Shown here piece after piece: positions 16,955-25,468 of a stretch of 46,830 bases of DNA. The stretch covers positions 1 to 46,830 of the forward strand of contig JACQZJ010000123.1 in NCBI GenBank assembly GCA_016213895.1, read 5' to 3'. The notes beneath the pieces were generated by a model. That model made no database searches. It had not been told where the DNA came from and was given only the letters and a program-made list of their open reading frames with translations. The position numbers and the translations under genes were made by a program. Numbering within the stretch: position 1 is the first letter of the stretch; every line of letters begins with the position of its first letter. This DNA comes from Planctomycetota bacterium. Lineage in GTDB: Bacteria > Planctomycetota > B15-G4 > JADJEK01.

Positions 16955-17894
16955 GCGCGCGCTCGAAGAGGCACGGCGACTCGGGATCGTGGCGCGCGAA
17001 GTTCTTGCGCGCGCCGCGCTCGTTGCAGCTCCCGTAGCTGTAGCGGCAGCCGAGAATGCACGTCTCGTAGGCGCCGATGTCGACCTCGGCGCTGCAGCCG
17101 CAGTCGCCGCGGCACGGCCTGTTCTTGAGAGGCGGGATGGCGGCGAGCGCTGGATAGACGCGGCGCGCCCAGGCGAAGCTGTTGCACTCGCTCTGCGCCG
17201 CGCCGAGCGCCTCGCGCACCTCCTTGCTGCAACAAAGGGTCAGCGGCACTCCGGCCGCGGCCGCGATGTCACAGAGTTCGCCGGCCAGGTCCACGCGCTC
17301 GGCGAGCGGCGGGTCCGCGACCGCGTCGCCCGTCTCGCGCTCGTACGCCTTTAGGTCCGGCACGACCTGGCGCGGATAGCGGTGGACGAACGAGATCGCC
17401 GCGCGGTCCACGTGCCCGGCGAGCGCGCCCACCAGCCTCCGGAACGTCTCCAGGTGGTGGCGGCGGTCGTAGCGCGCCGAGAGGAACACGGGGTCGTAGC
17501 GCCACTGGATGGCCGCCGGAGGCACGAGGCGCGCCAGGGCGAGCAGCGCCGCCACGGCGCGCTCCAGCCTGGGGGCGTGCGGCTCGACCAGCGTGCCGCC
17601 GAGCCCGGTCACGGTCACGTTCCAGAGCACCGGGTAGCCCGCGGCCAGGATGCGCTCCAGCACCGAGAAGAAGGGCCGCGGCCACTTCGACCAAAAGGTG
17701 AAGTGCGTCACGTCCTCGGGCCGCAGGCTGCAGCGAATGCGGCGCGGCGGCCCGAGCGGCACGTACTCGGCGAAGCCCTCGTCCAGGCGCCGGCCGAACC
17801 AGCGCGGGAAGAGCGCCGGGATGTCGGTGCGGCGGCTGGCGCTCACGCTCCGCGCCGAGGGCTCGAGCCGCTCCGCGCTCCACTTCCCGTCCAT
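16941..17894 (-). CDS. DUF1848 family protein
   Basis: The 317-residue product shows the DUF1848 signature. The N-terminus has SVSASRRTDIPALFPRWF and the VTHFTFWSKWP region. The body contains NVTVTGLGG and IQWRYDPVF, and the C-terminus has a cysteine cluster C261, C265, C267, VDIGAYETC279, C283 and C290. Known members usually end in a C-x3-C-x2-C arrangement reminiscent of an Fe-S site; here residue 286 is Ser (CRYSYGSC), so one ligand is replaced or shifted to Cys290. The biochemical role of the family is not established; an Fe-S or radical chemistry role is inference. The gene follows the SGNH hydrolase gene by 20 bases and probably shares its transcript. Confidence 0.88.
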   Translation of the reverse strand: MDGKWSAERLEPSARSVSASRRTDIPALFPRWFGRRLDEGFAEYVPLGPPRRIRCSLRPEDVTHFTFWSKWPRPFFSVLERILAAGYPVLWNVTVTGLGGTLVEPHAPRLERAVAALLALARLVPPAAIQWRYDPVFLSARYDRRHHLETFRRLVGALAGHVDRAAISFVHRYPRQVVPDLKAYERETGDAVADPPLAERVDLAGELCDIAAAAGVPLTLCCSKEVREALGAAQSECNSFAWARRVYPALAAIPPLKNRPCRGDCGCSAEVDIGAYETCILGCRYSYGSCNERGARKNFARHDPESPCLFERAPTSG

Positions 17895-17914
17895 GCGAGC
17901 CTCCGCGTGCCCGG

Positions 17915-19618
17915 TCAGCGCGCATGCTCCAGCACGTGCGCCGCGACCAGGTCGGCGATCACGGCGTAGCCCGCGTCCGTGCAGTGCCCGTCCGCGATGA
18001 ACAGCTCCGCGCGCGGGCGCGCCCGCAACAGCTCGGCGAACGCCGCGCGCACGTCGATCAGATCCACGTCCTGCTCACTGGCCACGGCGCGCGCCGCGCT
18101 CTCGACCGTGTCCTGCTGCTCGGGATAGACGAGCAGCGCAAGCACCGCGCCCTCGGCGCGGCATTTCGCCGCGATGCGCCCGAGATGCAGGGCGAGCGTC
18201 TCGCGCACTCTGTCCTCCGGGGCGAGCGCCCGCTCGAAGAGGCGCGCGGCCTCGCCGCCCGCCACACCTGCCGCGACGAGCGGCTGGAAGGCGGCGCGAA
18301 GAGCCGCCCGATCGCGGCCGAGTGCTGCCGTGCTGAGCTGCTGCACCGTGGAACGTGCGTCACCATCCACGGCGTACGCCTCGACGATGAGGCGGAGCGC
18401 CTCCGCCAGGCGCTCCGGCGCAAGCAGGCGCGCGGCGACGCGCAGAAGAACCGCGCGCTGCGAGTCGGTGGAAGGCAGCAGGCCGGCCGCGCGCTCGAGC
18501 GTGGCCGCCCCGCGCGCCCGGTCCTCGGCTCGCTCCGCTTGGCGGAAGACGACCTCGAGCGCATACAGGGAGCGCGGCTGGCGCGCGAGCAGGTCGCAGG
18601 CCAGCGCCAGGGCGTTTCCGCCGCAGCACTCGCGCGCGCGCATCAGGAGCTCCGCGGAGCGCTGGTCCGTTGCAGCCGCAAGCTCCGACTCGAGCTTCTC
18701 GAGCTCGGCGCACGCCTCGTCCTGGCGGCCGGCCGCGCACAGCGACTGGATCGCCTCGAGCCGCGCCCGCGCCGGGTCGTCCGTGCCCTGCGGAACCGGA
18801 CCTGGCTCGAGCAGCCGCAGCAGCCCGCTGCACGCCTCTTCCAGCAGGATGGCGTCGCCTTGCGACCGCAGCCGCGCGCGCCACGCCTCTTTCTGCCCAT
18901 GCTGGCGGATCAGAAGCTCGTCTCCCTCGCACGTCCAGAGGAACTCCGCGCCGTTCAGCAGCAGGCGGCCGCCGGGCGAAAACGTCGCCTCGATGGGCCC
19001 GACGTGCCAGGTGCCGGCGAGGGACGGGACGAGCGGCAGAGCGCTCTCGCCGTCCCTGGCGGGCTCCGATCCGCGCAGTTTGGCCGCAAGCCAGAGCGTC
19101 AGGCGGCGCGTGCGCCAGAGCAGCGGGAACGAGCCGGAGGGAGCGCCGGCCTCCTCCTCCCCTTCTGCAAGCGGTTCCGGCAGGGACCAGAAGTCGTTGA
19201 TGCCTACCAGTACGTACACCAGTTCGGGCTTGATCGCATCCAGGTCGGTGGAAAGTGCGCCGAGCACGTCGCGCGAATCCCGGCCCGGCCAGCCACGGTT
19301 CGCCACGGCGAAGCAGCCGGGGCGGCGCTGCTCGAGCAGGCGCTCGAGCTGGGCCGGATACGAGGCTGAGGGCACGGACGAGCCGAGGCCGAAGGTGAAG
19401 GAGTCGCCGGCGCAGAGGATCGCGCGGCGCCGCGGCCCGGTGATCCACTCGGCCGGCCTGTGGCTCCTCCACACGGCGTAGGCTGCCGCCTGGAGGAGGA
19501 CCTCGAGCAAGAGCAACGCAAGCGCCGCGCCGCCAAGCACGAGCGCCGCACGCGCCGCGAAGCGGCGCGCAGCCGGGCTCGCCTGACCGGCGGGGGATGT
19601 CTCGGGAACGGGCGTCAT
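17915..19618 (-). CDS. Membrane-anchored SGNH-type hydrolase with a large internal insert
   Basis: The 567-residue product has a membrane segment at about 23-48, then the SGNH block I GDSFTFG (Ser73) and a block III GIND (Asn141). The closing Asp/His block (IADGHCTDAG, Asp543/His545) comes only at the C-terminus. Between them, residues about 165-460 form an insert: a beta-rich piece (GTWHVGPIEATFSPGGRL to AILLE, about 202-260) and then a long helical, TPR-like stretch. SGNH enzymes are esterases, lipases or O-acyl transferases; membrane-anchored ones often act on extracellular glycans, which is inference here. The gene leads a probable operon with DUF1848. Confidence 0.8.
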   Translation of the reverse strand: MTPVPETSPAGQASPAARRFAARAALVLGGAALALLLLEVLLQAAAYAVWRSHRPAEWITGPRRRAILCAGDSFTFGLGSSVPSASYPAQLERLLEQRRPGCFAVANRGWPGRDSRDVLGALSTDLDAIKPELVYVLVGINDFWSLPEPLAEGEEEAGAPSGSFPLLWRTRRLTLWLAAKLRGSEPARDGESALPLVPSLAGTWHVGPIEATFSPGGRLLLNGAEFLWTCEGDELLIRQHGQKEAWRARLRSQGDAILLEEACSGLLRLLEPGPVPQGTDDPARARLEAIQSLCAAGRQDEACAELEKLESELAAATDQRSAELLMRARECCGGNALALACDLLARQPRSLYALEVVFRQAERAEDRARGAATLERAAGLLPSTDSQRAVLLRVAARLLAPERLAEALRLIVEAYAVDGDARSTVQQLSTAALGRDRAALRAAFQPLVAAGVAGGEAARLFERALAPEDRVRETLALHLGRIAAKCRAEGAVLALLVYPEQQDTVESAARAVASEQDVDLIDVRAAFAELLRARPRAELFIADGHCTDAGYAVIADLVAAHVLEHAR

Positions 19619-19678
19619 GCGCGTCCAGTATTGCCTGGCTGCGCACGCGCGGCAAGGTCCGGCGCGACCGCGGCCCGC

Positions 19679-21319
19679 TCAGGAGAGCCGTTTGTGCTGA
19701 TAGAGCACTCCATCGGCGAAGCCGCGGCGCCGGTAGTAGTCGCGCGTGCCCACGGCCGAGATCACCGCCATCGCGCTGCGGCCGCGGCGCAGGGCGAGCT
19801 CCTCCGCGCGCTCGAGCAGACGGCTGCCGAGTCCCTGATGCTGGCTCGTCCCCTCGCGATCGCGCTCGAACCCGGCCACCACGCCGTAGACGTGCACCTC
19901 GCGCACGAGCGCGCTCTCCCCCAGCTCCGCCACGCACGAGGGCTCTTCCGGCAGGAAGAGGCGCAGGAAGCCGACCAGCTCATCCTGCTCGGTCTCGCCC
20001 TGCAGGAAGACCTCGCGGCCGCCCCCTGCCTCGTACTCGACCTCGCGCAGGCGCACGGCCGCGAGATCAGAGAGCGGCCGCCGGATCTGGCGCGCGCGGA
20101 TGTCCCGGCCGCGGCTGCCGCGCCGCCGGAGCTCGGCCTCCACGCGCTCGCGCAAGTTGCCAGCGCGGTTGCCGGCGAGCACGTCGTGCGCCGGGATGTC
20201 GCGCGCGATGCGCGAGATACGGCAGTACTCGGGCGTGGCCGCGGCCATGGCGACGAGCAGGTCGAGCAGCACACCTTCGTCGTAGGGACGCCACTTCCCC
20301 GCGCGATGCAGGGACGCGAGCGCGCTCGAGGCCAGCAGGCAGCACGGGTAGATCTTGATCTCGTCCGGCCGGAAGTCGGGATCGGCGAACATGTGCTCGA
20401 AGTCGAGAAGGTCCTGCCTAGCATCCGAGCCGAGGAGGTTCGGCATCCAGTGCGCCTGGATCTTGAAGCCCGCCGCGCGCAAGAGGAGCGTGGCGCGGCG
20501 CGTGGCCGCCACGTCATGCCCGCGCTCGTTTCGCTCGAGCACCTCGTCGTCCAGGCTCTGGTAGCCGAGCTGCACCTTGGTCGCGCCGAGCCGGCGCAGC
20601 TCCTCGACATCCGCCGCGCAGGCGAGCGCGTCGGGCCGGGTCTCCACGCTCAGGCCCACGGCGCGGCAACGCGCGGTCTCGTTCGCCCGCTGCGCCGCCG
20701 CGAGCTCGGCCAGGTCCGCCTCGTCGCCCGGCGGCGCTGGCGGCTCGTCCTCGCCGCCGTCGAAGGCGTTCAGCGCCTGGAAAGAGCGCGTCACGAACCA
20801 CAAGCGGTAGGCCTGCGGGTAGGAGGTCCAGGTCCCGCCAAGCACGATCAGCTCGACCTTGTCCGTGCGGTGGCCGTTGTTGTCGAGCGCGCGCAGGCGG
20901 TTCCAGACCTGGCGGAAGGGGTCGAAGCCGTAGCGCGCCGCGCGCTGCGCCCCGGGCTCGAGCGAGACGTAGCTCTTGGGCATGAGCTCGTCGTCCGGGC
21001 AGAAGAGGCAGCGGCCGGGGCAAGGGTGGGGACGGGTGAGCAGCGTGACCGGCGCCACGCCGCTCTGCGTGCGGATCGGCTTCATGCGCATGCGCGCCAC
21101 GAACGCGTCCTCGCCCTCGCTCCAGCCCCGGCAATCCGCGAGGCGGCGATAGGCGAGGATGACCTCGCTCTTCGCGAACAGACCGCCGCCGCGCCGATCG
21201 TGCTTGCGGCTGATCCGTTCGTAGGCCCGCTCGTCGCCTTGCGGCGCGACGCGCAGCTCCTCGATCAGAGCCACGAGCCGCTCCTCGTCCTCCCGGAGGT
21301 CGCGAGCGCGTTTCCACAT
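19679..21319 (-). CDS. elp3: Elp3-like tRNA wobble-uridine modification enzyme (radical SAM + GNAT)
   Basis: From the ATG at 21319 the product is 546 residues, the usual length for Elp3; a TTG four codons upstream is possible. The radical SAM part has a [4Fe-4S] motif with three Cys near residues 100-107 (PCPGRCLFC). It continues with family blocks DKVELIVLGGTW, SVETRPD, LGYQSLDDEVLERNERGHDV, AHWMPNL and RPDEIKIYP, then RIARDIPAHDVLAGNRAGNLRE. The C-terminal GNAT lobe carries LVREVHVYG, the acetyl-CoA loop SQHQGLGSRLL and AVISAVGTRDYYRRRGF. Elp3 adds a carboxymethyl group to uridine 34 of tRNA from acetyl-CoA and SAM. The Cys spacing (C-x3-C-x2-C) is shorter than in eukaryotic Elp3. The gene is divergent from a Trm9-like methyltransferase gene only 28 bases away. 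Confidence 0.93.
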   Translation of the reverse strand: MWKRARDLREDEERLVALIEELRVAPQGDERAYERISRKHDRRGGGLFAKSEVILAYRRLADCRGWSEGEDAFVARMRMKPIRTQSGVAPVTLLTRPHPCPGRCLFCPDDELMPKSYVSLEPGAQRAARYGFDPFRQVWNRLRALDNNGHRTDKVELIVLGGTWTSYPQAYRLWFVTRSFQALNAFDGGEDEPPAPPGDEADLAELAAAQRANETARCRAVGLSVETRPDALACAADVEELRRLGATKVQLGYQSLDDEVLERNERGHDVAATRRATLLLRAAGFKIQAHWMPNLLGSDARQDLLDFEHMFADPDFRPDEIKIYPCCLLASSALASLHRAGKWRPYDEGVLLDLLVAMAAATPEYCRISRIARDIPAHDVLAGNRAGNLRERVEAELRRRGSRGRDIRARQIRRPLSDLAAVRLREVEYEAGGGREVFLQGETEQDELVGFLRLFLPEEPSCVAELGESALVREVHVYGVVAGFERDREGTSQHQGLGSRLLERAEELALRRGRSAMAVISAVGTRDYYRRRGFADGVLYQHKRLS

Positions 21320-21347
21320 GGCAGCCGACAACGTAACGTCTCGGGCG

Positions 21348-22115
21348 ATGGACGCGGAGACCCTGCGAGCCCTGAAGCGCGTGAACCAGGAGTTCTACGA
21401 GCGCCACGCGCTCGCCTTCTCCGCGAGCCGGCGCGGGCCGTGGCGCGGCTGGCGCAGGGTGGTCGAGGTCCTCGTGGAGCGCCGCCCTGACCTCGACGCC
21501 CCGCGCGTGCTCGACGCCGGCTGCGGCAACGGCCGCTTCGCCGAGCTGCTCGCCGCGCGCTTCGGGCCCGCGCTCTCCTACCTCGGAGTGGACGCGAGCG
21601 CCGCCTTGCTCGAGGAAGCGGCGCGGCGCAGCCTGCCGCAGGGCACGGCCGCGTTCCTGCGCCTCGACATGCTGGAAGGCGAGGAGCGCCGCGCGCTCGC
21701 GGGCCGGGAGTTCAACCTGATCGCCGCGTTCGGCCTGCTGCACCACGTTCCCGGGCAGGAGACGCGCGCGCAGCTCCTCGCGGCGCTCGCCGGCCTCTTG
21801 GCCCGCCGCGGCCTCTTGGCCCTTTCCTTCTGGGACTTCGCGCGCGCCGAACGCCTGCGGCAGAGGATCGTGCCCTGGAGCCGGCTCGCTGCGCGCGGCG
21901 GTCCGGACCTCGATCCGGCGATGCTCGAGCCGGGCGACCACCTGCTCGCCTTCGGCCGCGGGGAGGAGGCGCTGCGCTACTGCCACGTCGCCTCGCCCAC
22001 GGAGCAGCGCGAGCTCGTCGCCGCCCTGCCGCTCGCGGTGGTCGCCGACTTCCGCGCCGACGGCCGCGAGGGCAGCCTCAACCGCTACGTGGTGGCAGAG
22101 CGCCTGGCGCCCTGA
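21348..22115 (+). CDS. Trm9-like class I SAM methyltransferase (candidate cm5U34 tRNA methyltransferase)
   Basis: The 255-residue product is a Rossmann-fold methyltransferase: motif I VLDAGCGNGRF (54-64), an acidic residue after the second strand (LGVDAS), RLDM, then FNLIAAFGLLHHVP and an LLALSFWDF strand. Before motif I, FSASRRGPWRGW (24-35) matches the FSxTRxxPWP block typical of eukaryotic Trm9/ABH8 methyltransferases, which esterify cm5U34 made by Elongator to mcm5U. The C-terminal ALRYCHVASPTEQRELVAAL also parallels the Trm9 RYYHLYREGEL segment. Residency next to elp3 supports this role, but the function remains inference; no Trm112-like partner is visible in the window. An ATG at 21318 would overlap the elp3 start. 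Confidence 0.8.
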   Translation: MDAETLRALKRVNQEFYERHALAFSASRRGPWRGWRRVVEVLVERRPDLDAPRVLDAGCGNGRFAELLAARFGPALSYLGVDASAALLEEAARRSLPQGTAAFLRLDMLEGEERRALAGREFNLIAAFGLLHHVPGQETRAQLLAALAGLLARRGLLALSFWDFARAERLRQRIVPWSRLAARGGPDLDPAMLEPGDHLLAFGRGEEALRYCHVASPTEQRELVAALPLAVVADFRADGREGSLNRYVVAERLAP

Positions 22116-22192
22116 GGCGCGCGCCCGCTCGGAGGCGGAAGTTCCCCGAGTTGCTTGCGTCGATCCACGGATCGGCGGCATCCTGTTCTCCG

Positions 22193-24913
22193 ATGACGCC
22201 CTCCACGCACGCTCGTGACGTCGACGAGCTGCTCCGGCATTCGGACTGGGTCCGGTCGCTGGCGCGGCGGCTGGTGGACGACGACGCGACCCGGGACGAC
22301 CTGGTGCAGGAAACCTGGCTGGCGGCGCTGACGCGGCGGCCCGCGGTCGTCCTTGACTGGAGGAAGTGGCTGGCCGCGGTGCTGCGGAACGTCCTCCTGC
22401 AGCGCCGCCGCTCGAGCGCCCGCCGGCGAGTTCGGGAAGGCCGCGCCGCGGCCCCCGAGGCGTTGCCCGGCGCCGCCGGCCTGGTCGCCGAGGCGGAGCA
22501 GCAGAGGGAGCTGGTGGGAGCCGTGCTCGCGCTCGACGAGCCGTACCGCGGCACGCTGCTCCTGAAGTACTTCGACGACCTCTCCGCCGTGGAGATCGCG
22601 AAGCGCGCCGGCATTCCCACGTCCACCGTCCGGAGCCGCCTGAACCGCGGCCTGGCGCTGCTGCGGGCCCGCTACGACGAGCGCTTCGGCGGCGATCGGC
22701 GGGCGTGGGTCTCGCTGCTGCTGCCGCTGGCGCGACGCGGCGAGGTGGCGGGTTCCCTGTCGCTAAAGGTCCTGGCCGGAGTGCTGCTCATGAACCTGAA
22801 GCTGGCGGTGACGGCGGCCCTGGTCGTGGCGGCCGGCGTCTCAGGTGTGCTGTGGACGATGAACGATCGTCCGACTCGCCCGCACGAGATGCCGGAGTTG
22901 GGGAGCCAGGCCACGCCGCCGGCCGTCGACACGCCGGCCGTCGCCGCGGCGACGGCCGCGCGAGAGAACGAGGCACCGGCGGAGCGGGAGGAGGCCTGGG
23001 CCGAAGTGGCAGCAGCCACGGCGGCCGCGGCCGATGCTTCCGACCGCGTGGGCTACGCCGGCACGGTCATCAAGGCCACCGGCGAGCGTGTCCTGCTGCC
23101 CGGCGTGAAGATCACGGTGGTCGCGAAGGACGCCGAAGGCAGCTACGGCCGGACCGAGCACGTCGTCTACTCGGACGAGCACGGCGCCTTCCACGTTCCC
23201 CAAGAGGTGCCGCGCGACGGCTCCTGCCGGCTCCTCGCCGAGCTGAAGGGATACGTGGCGACGAGCAGGGCGTACCTGAAGGACGTCCTGCCGCTGATCG
23301 CCCTCGAGCGCGGCGCAATGGTCTACGGCCGGGTGCTGAACCGCGACACCGGGAATCCCATTGCCGGGGCTCGCGTCGAACGGGCAGGACCGGAATCGTC
23401 GTGGCTCGAACCAGCGGTCGCCGACGCGTCCGGCGCCTACCGCATCGAGGACGTGCCCTGCGGGACCTTCGAGTTCTCGGTCTCGCCGCCGGGAGGATGT
23501 GCGCTATACGAGCGCATCGAGCTCGGCGGTCCGGGAGAGCACCGCCACGACATCGGGATCGCGGTCGGACCTGTGCTTCGCGTTCGAGCCACCGACCTGG
23601 AGACGGGACTCCCCGTCGCCGGCGCGAGCGTCTTCGCCAATCACCGTCTCGCCGGGAGGACGGACGGAGCCGGAGTGCTCGATCTGTCCATGCCGTCGGA
23701 CCGGGCGATGCACATCGACGTGACTGCCGACGGCTACTGCGGCTGCGGGCGCAGGTTCGACCCGACGGCCATGGACAGGAACGGCGAGGCGCGCTTTCCT
23801 CTGCTGCGCGCCTGCACGCTGGAAGGCATCGTGGTCGATCCGGACGGAAGGCCGGTGAAGGGCGCCACGGTGTCGGTGGAGGGATTCCGCGCGGAGAAGG
23901 CCGTACTGAACGATCCGCGCGTGAAGGCGGTGTTTCCGGACGATGCCGTCATCAGCTTGCTCAGCAGGTCGTTCCCTCGCACCGACCAGGAAGGTCGCTT
24001 CACCCTCGCCGGCCTGTGTCCGTTCGTCGACTACGAGACCATCCAGGTCAGGGAGCGACAGGAGCGGTACTCCACGACCCTGGATCCGATCCGCTTCGAA
24101 CGTTCCGGCGAGACCCGCTCGATCACCGTGCAGTTCCGGATCGCTGCCGTGGTCTACGGCCGGGTGACGTGGAACGGCAAGGGAGTCGGGGCTTCCATCG
24201 ACACCATCGACGACAAGGGCCGGGCGGTGGCCGGCGAGGATGGCCGGTACCTCCTCGAACTGACCAAGTCCGGACCGGTGAAGATCTACGCGCATGCGTC
24301 CGCGATCTACTGTCAGCGGTTGGTGGAGATCGACGTCGCGCCTGACGAGCGGCGACAGCTCGACTTCGCCTTCCAGGGAGAGCTGAGCCGAGTCGAAGGC
24401 AGGCTGGTGGATTCGTCCGGGCGACCCGTGGCGGGTAAGCAGGTGAACCTGAAGTGGGAGGGCGGTCCCGTGGGAATCGGCAACTTCTCGGATCAAGATG
24501 GTCGCTTCTCTGACGAGATCCCCTTGAGCCCCGGTCAGACCTTCACCGTCCTGGTGTCTCACGGGCCCGTGCGTTTGTCCCGCGACGGGCTGGTCGCCGG
24601 CGCGCCTTCCGTCGACATCGTCCTGCCCGACCTGGGGAAGGCGATCCTGAGAATCGTCGAGGAGCCGGCCTGCGCGCTCCTCACCGCAGTGGCGTGCGAC
24701 TGGCGCGCCGCCGGCACGGATGACGAGTACCGGTGGTTGAGCTGCGTCGAGGAGCGAGCTGACCAAACGCTGGCCCTGACCCTGCCGGTCGGCGTAGTGG
24801 ACCTGCGGATCAAGCGTCCTCTCACCGGCAAGCTCCTGGCGAGCGTCGAGGGAGTTCGGGTCTCCCTCGATCCCGAGCCGACCCCAATCGATGTGCGGAT
24901 CGCCGCGAAGTAG
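22193..24913 (+). CDS. ECF-type sigma factor fused to a membrane anchor and carboxypeptidase-regulatory-like domains
   Basis: The 906-residue product has three parts. Residues 10-75 are sigma region 2 (RRLVDDDATRDDLVQETWLAAL, then DWRKWLAAVLRNVL). Residues 105-160 are sigma region 4 with its helix-turn-helix (LSAVEIAKRAGIPTSTVRSRLNRGLALLR). Residues about 197-221 are a hydrophobic segment that should span the membrane. The remaining 680 residues are repeated beta-sandwich modules with GNPIAGARVERA, GLPVAGASVFANHRLAGRTDGAG, GRPVKGATVSVEG and GRPVAGKQVNLK motifs. ECF factors direct RNA polymerase to dedicated promoters; a fused extracytoplasmic sensory or adhesive tail is plausible but unproven. 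No anti-sigma gene is adjacent. The start at 22193 lacks a strong ribosome-binding site. Confidence 0.85.
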   Translation: MTPSTHARDVDELLRHSDWVRSLARRLVDDDATRDDLVQETWLAALTRRPAVVLDWRKWLAAVLRNVLLQRRRSSARRRVREGRAAAPEALPGAAGLVAEAEQQRELVGAVLALDEPYRGTLLLKYFDDLSAVEIAKRAGIPTSTVRSRLNRGLALLRARYDERFGGDRRAWVSLLLPLARRGEVAGSLSLKVLAGVLLMNLKLAVTAALVVAAGVSGVLWTMNDRPTRPHEMPELGSQATPPAVDTPAVAAATAARENEAPAEREEAWAEVAAATAAAADASDRVGYAGTVIKATGERVLLPGVKITVVAKDAEGSYGRTEHVVYSDEHGAFHVPQEVPRDGSCRLLAELKGYVATSRAYLKDVLPLIALERGAMVYGRVLNRDTGNPIAGARVERAGPESSWLEPAVADASGAYRIEDVPCGTFEFSVSPPGGCALYERIELGGPGEHRHDIGIAVGPVLRVRATDLETGLPVAGASVFANHRLAGRTDGAGVLDLSMPSDRAMHIDVTADGYCGCGRRFDPTAMDRNGEARFPLLRACTLEGIVVDPDGRPVKGATVSVEGFRAEKAVLNDPRVKAVFPDDAVISLLSRSFPRTDQEGRFTLAGLCPFVDYETIQVRERQERYSTTLDPIRFERSGETRSITVQFRIAAVVYGRVTWNGKGVGASIDTIDDKGRAVAGEDGRYLLELTKSGPVKIYAHASAIYCQRLVEIDVAPDERRQLDFAFQGELSRVEGRLVDSSGRPVAGKQVNLKWEGGPVGIGNFSDQDGRFSDEIPLSPGQTFTVLVSHGPVRLSRDGLVAGAPSVDIVLPDLGKAILRIVEEPACALLTAVACDWRAAGTDDEYRWLSCVEERADQTLALTLPVGVVDLRIKRPLTGKLLASVEGVRVSLDPEPTPIDVRIAAK

Positions 24914-24944
24914 CGGCGACTCCGGCGGCAGGGCGCGCGCCCGC

Positions 24945-25367
24945 TCAGTCCTGGCCCTTCTCCAGCAGCATCTCCTCGAGCGCGGCGAGCAGGTCCTGCG
25001 CGGAGAGGATTCCCACCAGCTCGCCCTTGCGGTTCAAGACCGGCAGCGCGCCGTAGCGCCGCTCGCGCAGGATCTTCACCGCCGTCAGGATCTCGTCGCG
25101 CGTGCACACCGTCTCGGGGTTCTTGGTCATCACGTCGCCGACCTGCAGGTTCTCGTCGATCTGGTAGTAGCTGGTCCAGTCGTCGAGGTCCTCGGCCCAC
25201 TTCGGCCGGCGCAGGTCGCGGTCGCTGATGATGCCCACCAGCTTGTCGCCGTCGAGCACCGGCAGGTGGCGCACGCGGCCGCGGCGCATGGTGAAGAACG
25301 CCTCCTTGACCGACATGTCCGGCTTGGCCGTGATCAGCTTGGAGGTCATGTACTTGCTGACGTTCAT
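24945..25367 (-). CDS. Tandem CBS domain protein
   Basis: The 140-residue product consists almost wholly of two CBS domains. The first is KYMTSKLITAKPDMSVKEAF with LPVLDGDKLVGIISDRDL (residues 6-52). The second is DVMTKNPETVCTRDEILTAV with LPVLNRKGELVGILSAQDLL (78-126). CBS pairs bind adenine nucleotides or SAM and act as energy or ligand sensors. As a stand-alone pair it probably regulates another protein in trans; the partner is not apparent among its neighbours. The start at 25367 follows a GGAGAC sequence. It is convergent with the sigma factor gene, 31 bases away. Confidence 0.92.
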   Translation of the reverse strand: MNVSKYMTSKLITAKPDMSVKEAFFTMRRGRVRHLPVLDGDKLVGIISDRDLRRPKWAEDLDDWTSYYQIDENLQVGDVMTKNPETVCTRDEILTAVKILRERRYGALPVLNRKGELVGILSAQDLLAALEEMLLEKGQD

Positions 25368-25468
25368 GCAGGCGTCTCCGCGCGCTTGAGGATCGAGCGC
25401 TCCTTCATCGCCCCGCCAGTGTACCAGGGCCTCCGCCCGCGGCCGCGCGGCGCTCCCGCCAGCGGGCG

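Noticed and set aside
22110-24940. Shared ggcgcgcgcccgct strings after two genes (near 22117 and 24932) as a dispersed repeat
   Set aside because: They consist of simple GC alternation that is expected by chance at this base composition; no longer match extends around them.
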